This document shows positions 6,083 to 8,119 of a stretch of DNA of 8,119 bases, in pieces. Numbering within the stretch: position 1 is the stretch's first letter; each line of letters opens with the position of its first letter. A program made the translations under genes and the position numbers. This DNA is from Bacteroidota bacterium (GTDB lineage Bacteria > Bacteroidota > Bacteroidia > J057): contig RFHL01000244.1 of assembly GCA_003696875.1 (NCBI GenBank), forward strand, positions 1 to 8,119, given 5' to 3'. The notes under the pieces were generated by a model. That model was given only the letters and a program-made list of their open reading frames with translations, ran no database searches and had not been told where the DNA came from.

Positions 6083-6105
6083 TGAGAGTTGGGGCAGAGG
6101 TGGCA

Positions 6106-7086
6106 CTAGAACTCGACCCGCTCAGGCTTGTTGTCGAGGATGGTTTCGATTTGCGCCATCACATCCGGGGTAAGCTTGGGCAGCGCCTCCAGGCTCTTGA
6201 GGTTGTCTTCGAGTTGGGAGACCCGCGAAGCCCCTAGGATGACCGTGCTCACATGCGGATTTTTGAGGCACCAGGCCAGGGCCATGTGGGTCATGGTCAT
6301 GCCGGCCTCCTCAGCCAGGGCCGTCAGGGCCCGGACTTTGTCCAGGCGCCCGTCCTTGAAGATGGCTTCTTTCAGCCAGTCCAAACCTGCGATGTCAAAA
6401 CGGGAACCTTTGCCTTCGATCTGACCATCGTTGTACTTGCCGGTGAGAATGCCTGAGGCCAGGGGTGACCAGATCGTGGTGCCCATGCCCCGATCGTAGA
6501 GGCTCTGGTAGTTGACCTCGACCCAGCGGCGGGTGAACATGTTGTACTGCGGTTGCTCCATGGTAGGCGGAACCAGGTTGTTTTCCCGGGCCACGAGATG
6601 CGCCTCCATGATGCGGTCGGCGGGCCACTCGGAGGTGCCCCAGTAGAGGATCTTACCCTGCTGCAGCAGGGTGTTCATGGCAAATACCGTTTCTTCGACC
6701 GGCGTGTTGTAGTCGGGGCGGTGGCAGAAGTAAAGGTCGAGGTAGTCGACCTGCAGCCGCCGCAGGGCAGCCTCGCAGGCTTCGATGACATGTTTGCGGC
6801 TCAGGCCTTTTTGGTTGGGTTTGTCGCCGCCCCAGAACACCTTGCTCGACACCAGATAGGTGTCGCGCGCCCAGCCCATGTTGGCCAGAATCTTGCCCAT
6901 GACGATCTCTGACTGCCCGGCGGCATAGCCCTCGGCATTGTCAAAGAAATTGATGCCCTGGTCATAGGCCAGTTTCATGCAGGCCTCGGCGGTGCCGTCT
7001 TCGATTTGCTTGCCAAAGGTGAGCCAGGAGCCCAGAGATAGGGCGCTCACCTGTAGGCCAGATTTTCCGAGTCTTCTGTATTCCAT
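6106..7086 (-). CDS. Aldo/keto reductase, voltage-gated potassium channel beta-subunit-like
   Basis: A 326-residue NADPH-dependent oxidoreductase with the (beta/alpha)8 aldo/keto reductase fold, reducing aldehydes or ketones in the cytoplasm. The start MEYRRLGKSGLQVSALSLGSW is typical of the Kv-beta/YghZ-like branch. The catalytic tetrad is visible: Asp49 and Tyr54 in FDNAEGYAAGQSE, Lys82 in SSKVFW, and His122 in FCHRPD. Further branch marks are WGTSEW (149-154), QPQYNMFTR (178-186) and the cofactor-binding IWSPLASGILTGKY (205-218) and ILGASRVSQLEDNL (283-296). The length is normal. Bacterial relatives are usually soluble reductases, and no potassium channel gene is in the window, so a channel role is not implied. 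The natural substrate is unknown. Divergent from kdsA across a 150-bp gap, and followed by a strong terminator, so probably a single-gene unit. No clear promoter consensus was found upstream. Confidence 0.93.
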   Translation of the reverse strand: MEYRRLGKSGLQVSALSLGSWLTFGKQIEDGTAEACMKLAYDQGINFFDNAEGYAAGQSEIVMGKILANMGWARDTYLVSSKVFWGGDKPNQKGLSRKHVIEACEAALRRLQVDYLDLYFCHRPDYNTPVEETVFAMNTLLQQGKILYWGTSEWPADRIMEAHLVARENNLVPPTMEQPQYNMFTRRWVEVNYQSLYDRGMGTTIWSPLASGILTGKYNDGQIEGKGSRFDIAGLDWLKEAIFKDGRLDKVRALTALAEEAGMTMTHMALAWCLKNPHVSTVILGASRVSQLEDNLKSLEALPKLTPDVMAQIETILDNKPERVEF

Positions 7087-7198
7087 ATGTTCAGATGGGA
7101 TTGATTAATCGGTGAACCCGTAAAAAAGGGATTCAGGGCTGAAGATGCAAGGCAGCAACAGGCAGAAAATCGGTCCAGGCCTGCATATGTGCTAGATA

Positions 7199-7228
7199 TT
7201 GCCCAGTTTTGCGTTTTCCTTGTATAAG
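7199..7228 (+). promoter_or_regulatory. Possible promoter for kdsA
   Basis: TTGCCC (7199-7204) and TATAAG (7223-7228) are separated by 18 bp and resemble -35 and -10 elements. The predicted start would be at or within a few bases of the kdsA ATG at 7237, giving a leaderless or nearly leaderless message. It does not match the TAnnTTTG consensus. This is a weak call in the 150-bp divergent region shared with the aldo/keto reductase gene, which otherwise holds no recognisable feature. Confidence 0.3.
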
Positions 7229-7236
7229 GCCTGCCT

Positions 7237-8025
7237 ATGACCCCCGATGACCTCTATGCGGCCCTGACTGGTCCACAGCCCTTTTTTATCCTGGGACCCT
7301 GCGTCATGGAGAGCTATGCCCTACTGGACGAAGTTGCCAGCGAGGTGGCCCGCCTGCGGGACACCTATGGGCTTACGTGTATCTTCAAGTCTTCCTTTGA
7401 CAAAGCCAACCGCACCTCGGCGCATGCGCGCCGCGGGCCGGGCCTGGACCAGGGTAAGGCCTGGCTGGCGCAGATCCGGGAGACCTATGACCTGCCCGTC
7501 ACCACCGACGTGCACGAGTCCCATCAGCCGGCGCAGCTCGCCGGCGTGGTGGATGTGATGCAGATCCCGGCCTTTCTCTGCCGGCAGACCGACCTGCTCC
7601 TCGCCGCCGCTGCCACTGGCGCGGTAGTCAACATCAAGAAAGCCCAGTTTCTCTCGGGGGCCGATATGTTTTACCCTGCCGAGAAGGTGCGCGAGGCCGG
7701 CAATCCGCGCATCCTGCTCACCGAGCGGGGCACCGTGATGGGCTACAACAACCTGGTCGTCGATTTTCGCAACATCCCGGCCATGAAAGCGCACGGCTAT
7801 CCCGTCGTGATGGACTGCACCCACGCCGTGCAGCGCCCCGGCGGGGGCGGCGGCATGACCACCGGTGACCGTGCCTATGTGCCGGCCATGGCCCGGGCCG
7901 CCCAGGCCTTCGGTGCCGATGGCTATTTTATGGAGGTGCATCCCGACCCGGACCGGGCCTGGAGTGATGGCCCCAATATGTTGCCCCTCAAGGATCTTGA
8001 GCCGGTGATCCAATCCTTACTCTGA
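7237..8025 (+). CDS. kdsA: 3-deoxy-8-phosphooctulonate (Kdo-8-phosphate) synthase
   Basis: A 262-residue cytoplasmic aldolase-type enzyme that condenses phosphoenolpyruvate with D-arabinose-5-phosphate to form Kdo-8-phosphate, the precursor of Kdo in the inner core of lipopolysaccharide. Conserved blocks in order are GPCVMES (20-26), FKSSFDKANRTS (50-61), RGPGL (66-70), TTDVHES (89-95), QIPAFLCRQTDLLLAAA (109-125), NIKKAQFL (132-139), LTERGTVMGYNNLVVDFR (161-178), DCTHAVQRPGG (193-203) and FMEVHPDP (231-238). Cys22, His196, Glu233 and Asp244 line up with the metal ligands of the Aquifex aeolicus enzyme (Cys11, His185, Glu222, Asp233). This is therefore a metal-dependent form, unlike the E. 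coli type, which has Asn in place of the Cys. ATG 7237 gives the normal N-terminus. A kdsD-like gene follows after 2 nt, indicating one operon. Confidence 0.96.
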   Translation: MTPDDLYAALTGPQPFFILGPCVMESYALLDEVASEVARLRDTYGLTCIFKSSFDKANRTSAHARRGPGLDQGKAWLAQIRETYDLPVTTDVHESHQPAQLAGVVDVMQIPAFLCRQTDLLLAAAATGAVVNIKKAQFLSGADMFYPAEKVREAGNPRILLTERGTVMGYNNLVVDFRNIPAMKAHGYPVVMDCTHAVQRPGGGGGMTTGDRAYVPAMARAAQAFGADGYFMEVHPDPDRAWSDGPNMLPLKDLEPVIQSLL

Positions 8026-8027
8026 CC

Positions 8028-8119
8028 ATGGAAAGAGCCCGTCAAGCCGCTTTGCGCACCATTGAGATCGAAGCCCGGGCCGTGCTGGCACTCCGGGACC
8101 GCCTTTCAGCCGATTTTGA
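8028..8119 (+). CDS. kdsD: Probable D-arabinose-5-phosphate isomerase, KdsD/KpsF/GutQ family (N-terminal fragment, cut by window end)
   Basis: An open frame starts at ATG 8028, two bases after the kdsA stop, and runs off the window after 30 complete codons. The peptide MERARQAALRTIEIEA followed by RAVLALRDRLSADF matches the amphipathic N-terminal helix of KdsD/KpsF-family isomerases, where an Arg-rich start leads into an IEIEA-type segment, an Ala/Leu helix and a DF ending. These enzymes convert ribulose-5-phosphate to arabinose-5-phosphate, the substrate of KdsA, and neighbouring kdsA-kdsD genes make metabolic sense. The sugar-isomerase (SIS) and CBS domains expected further on are outside the window, so the call rests on a short similarity plus context. 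Confidence 0.72.
   Translation, partial: MERARQAALRTIEIEARAVLALRDRLSADF

Noticed and set aside
7321..8013. A 230-codon minus-strand open frame inside kdsA
   Set aside because: His- and Gly-rich antisense shadow without a family motif. It lies wholly within kdsA.
1..8119. A previously undescribed multi-gene defence, secretion or mobile system
   Set aside because: Every long gene belongs to a familiar metabolic or transport family with intact motifs. No toxin, nuclease, integrase, transposase or unknown conserved cluster was seen.

Overview
The window is ordinary, gene-dense bacterial chromosome, roughly 58-60% GC by eye. It holds seven protein-coding genes, two of them cut by the window edges. 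The most likely source is a GC-rich member of the Bacteroidota or a close relative, for example a Lewinella/Saprospiria-like lineage. The grounds are: no start codon is preceded by a convincing Shine-Dalgarno sequence; one gene has an exact TAnnTTTG box almost touching its ATG; korA-korB are of the 2-oxoglutarate:ferredoxin oxidoreductase type; MoeA carries an FDRVAMDGIA variant motif; and Kdo (LPS) genes are present. The placement is inferred from features, not from any search. No tRNA, rRNA, CRISPR array, insertion sequence or phage gene was seen.

Layout. (1) Positions 1-1829, plus strand: the end of korA and complete korB, separated by an 89-bp spacer filled by a seven-fold heptanucleotide repeat, and closed by a strong intrinsic terminator at 1856-1883. 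(2) 1971-3185, plus strand: moeA, molybdopterin molybdenumtransferase, standing alone. (3) 3186-3396: a convergent intergenic region with a 30-bp perfect palindrome (terminator for the minus-strand gene) and two 58-bp tandem units, each containing a conserved bulged hairpin and flanked by heptads resembling those in the korA-korB spacer. (4) 3397-7086, minus strand: three genes read leftward, an aldo/keto reductase of the Kv-beta-like type, a TauE/SafE-type membrane permease, and a GMC-family FAD alcohol dehydrogenase. An intrinsic terminator follows the reductase, and there are separate promoter-like sequences before the permease and the GMC gene, so these look like consecutive single-gene units rather than one operon. 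A 25-bp operator-like inverted repeat lies upstream of the GMC gene. (5) 7237-8119, plus strand: kdsA and, 2 nt later, the first 30 codons of a KdsD/KpsF-type arabinose-5-phosphate isomerase, forming a Kdo-biosynthesis operon that continues beyond the window. There is no gene-free stretch longer than 300 bases.

How the genes work together. KorAB converts 2-oxoglutarate to succinyl-CoA with reduction of ferredoxin. MoeA inserts molybdenum into molybdopterin. KdsD makes arabinose-5-phosphate, which KdsA condenses with phosphoenolpyruvate to give Kdo-8-phosphate for lipopolysaccharide. The reductase, permease and GMC genes have no identified common substrate. I found no evidence of an undescribed multi-gene system. 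The most unusual material is non-coding: the heptad/hairpin repeat family and the operator-like palindrome.
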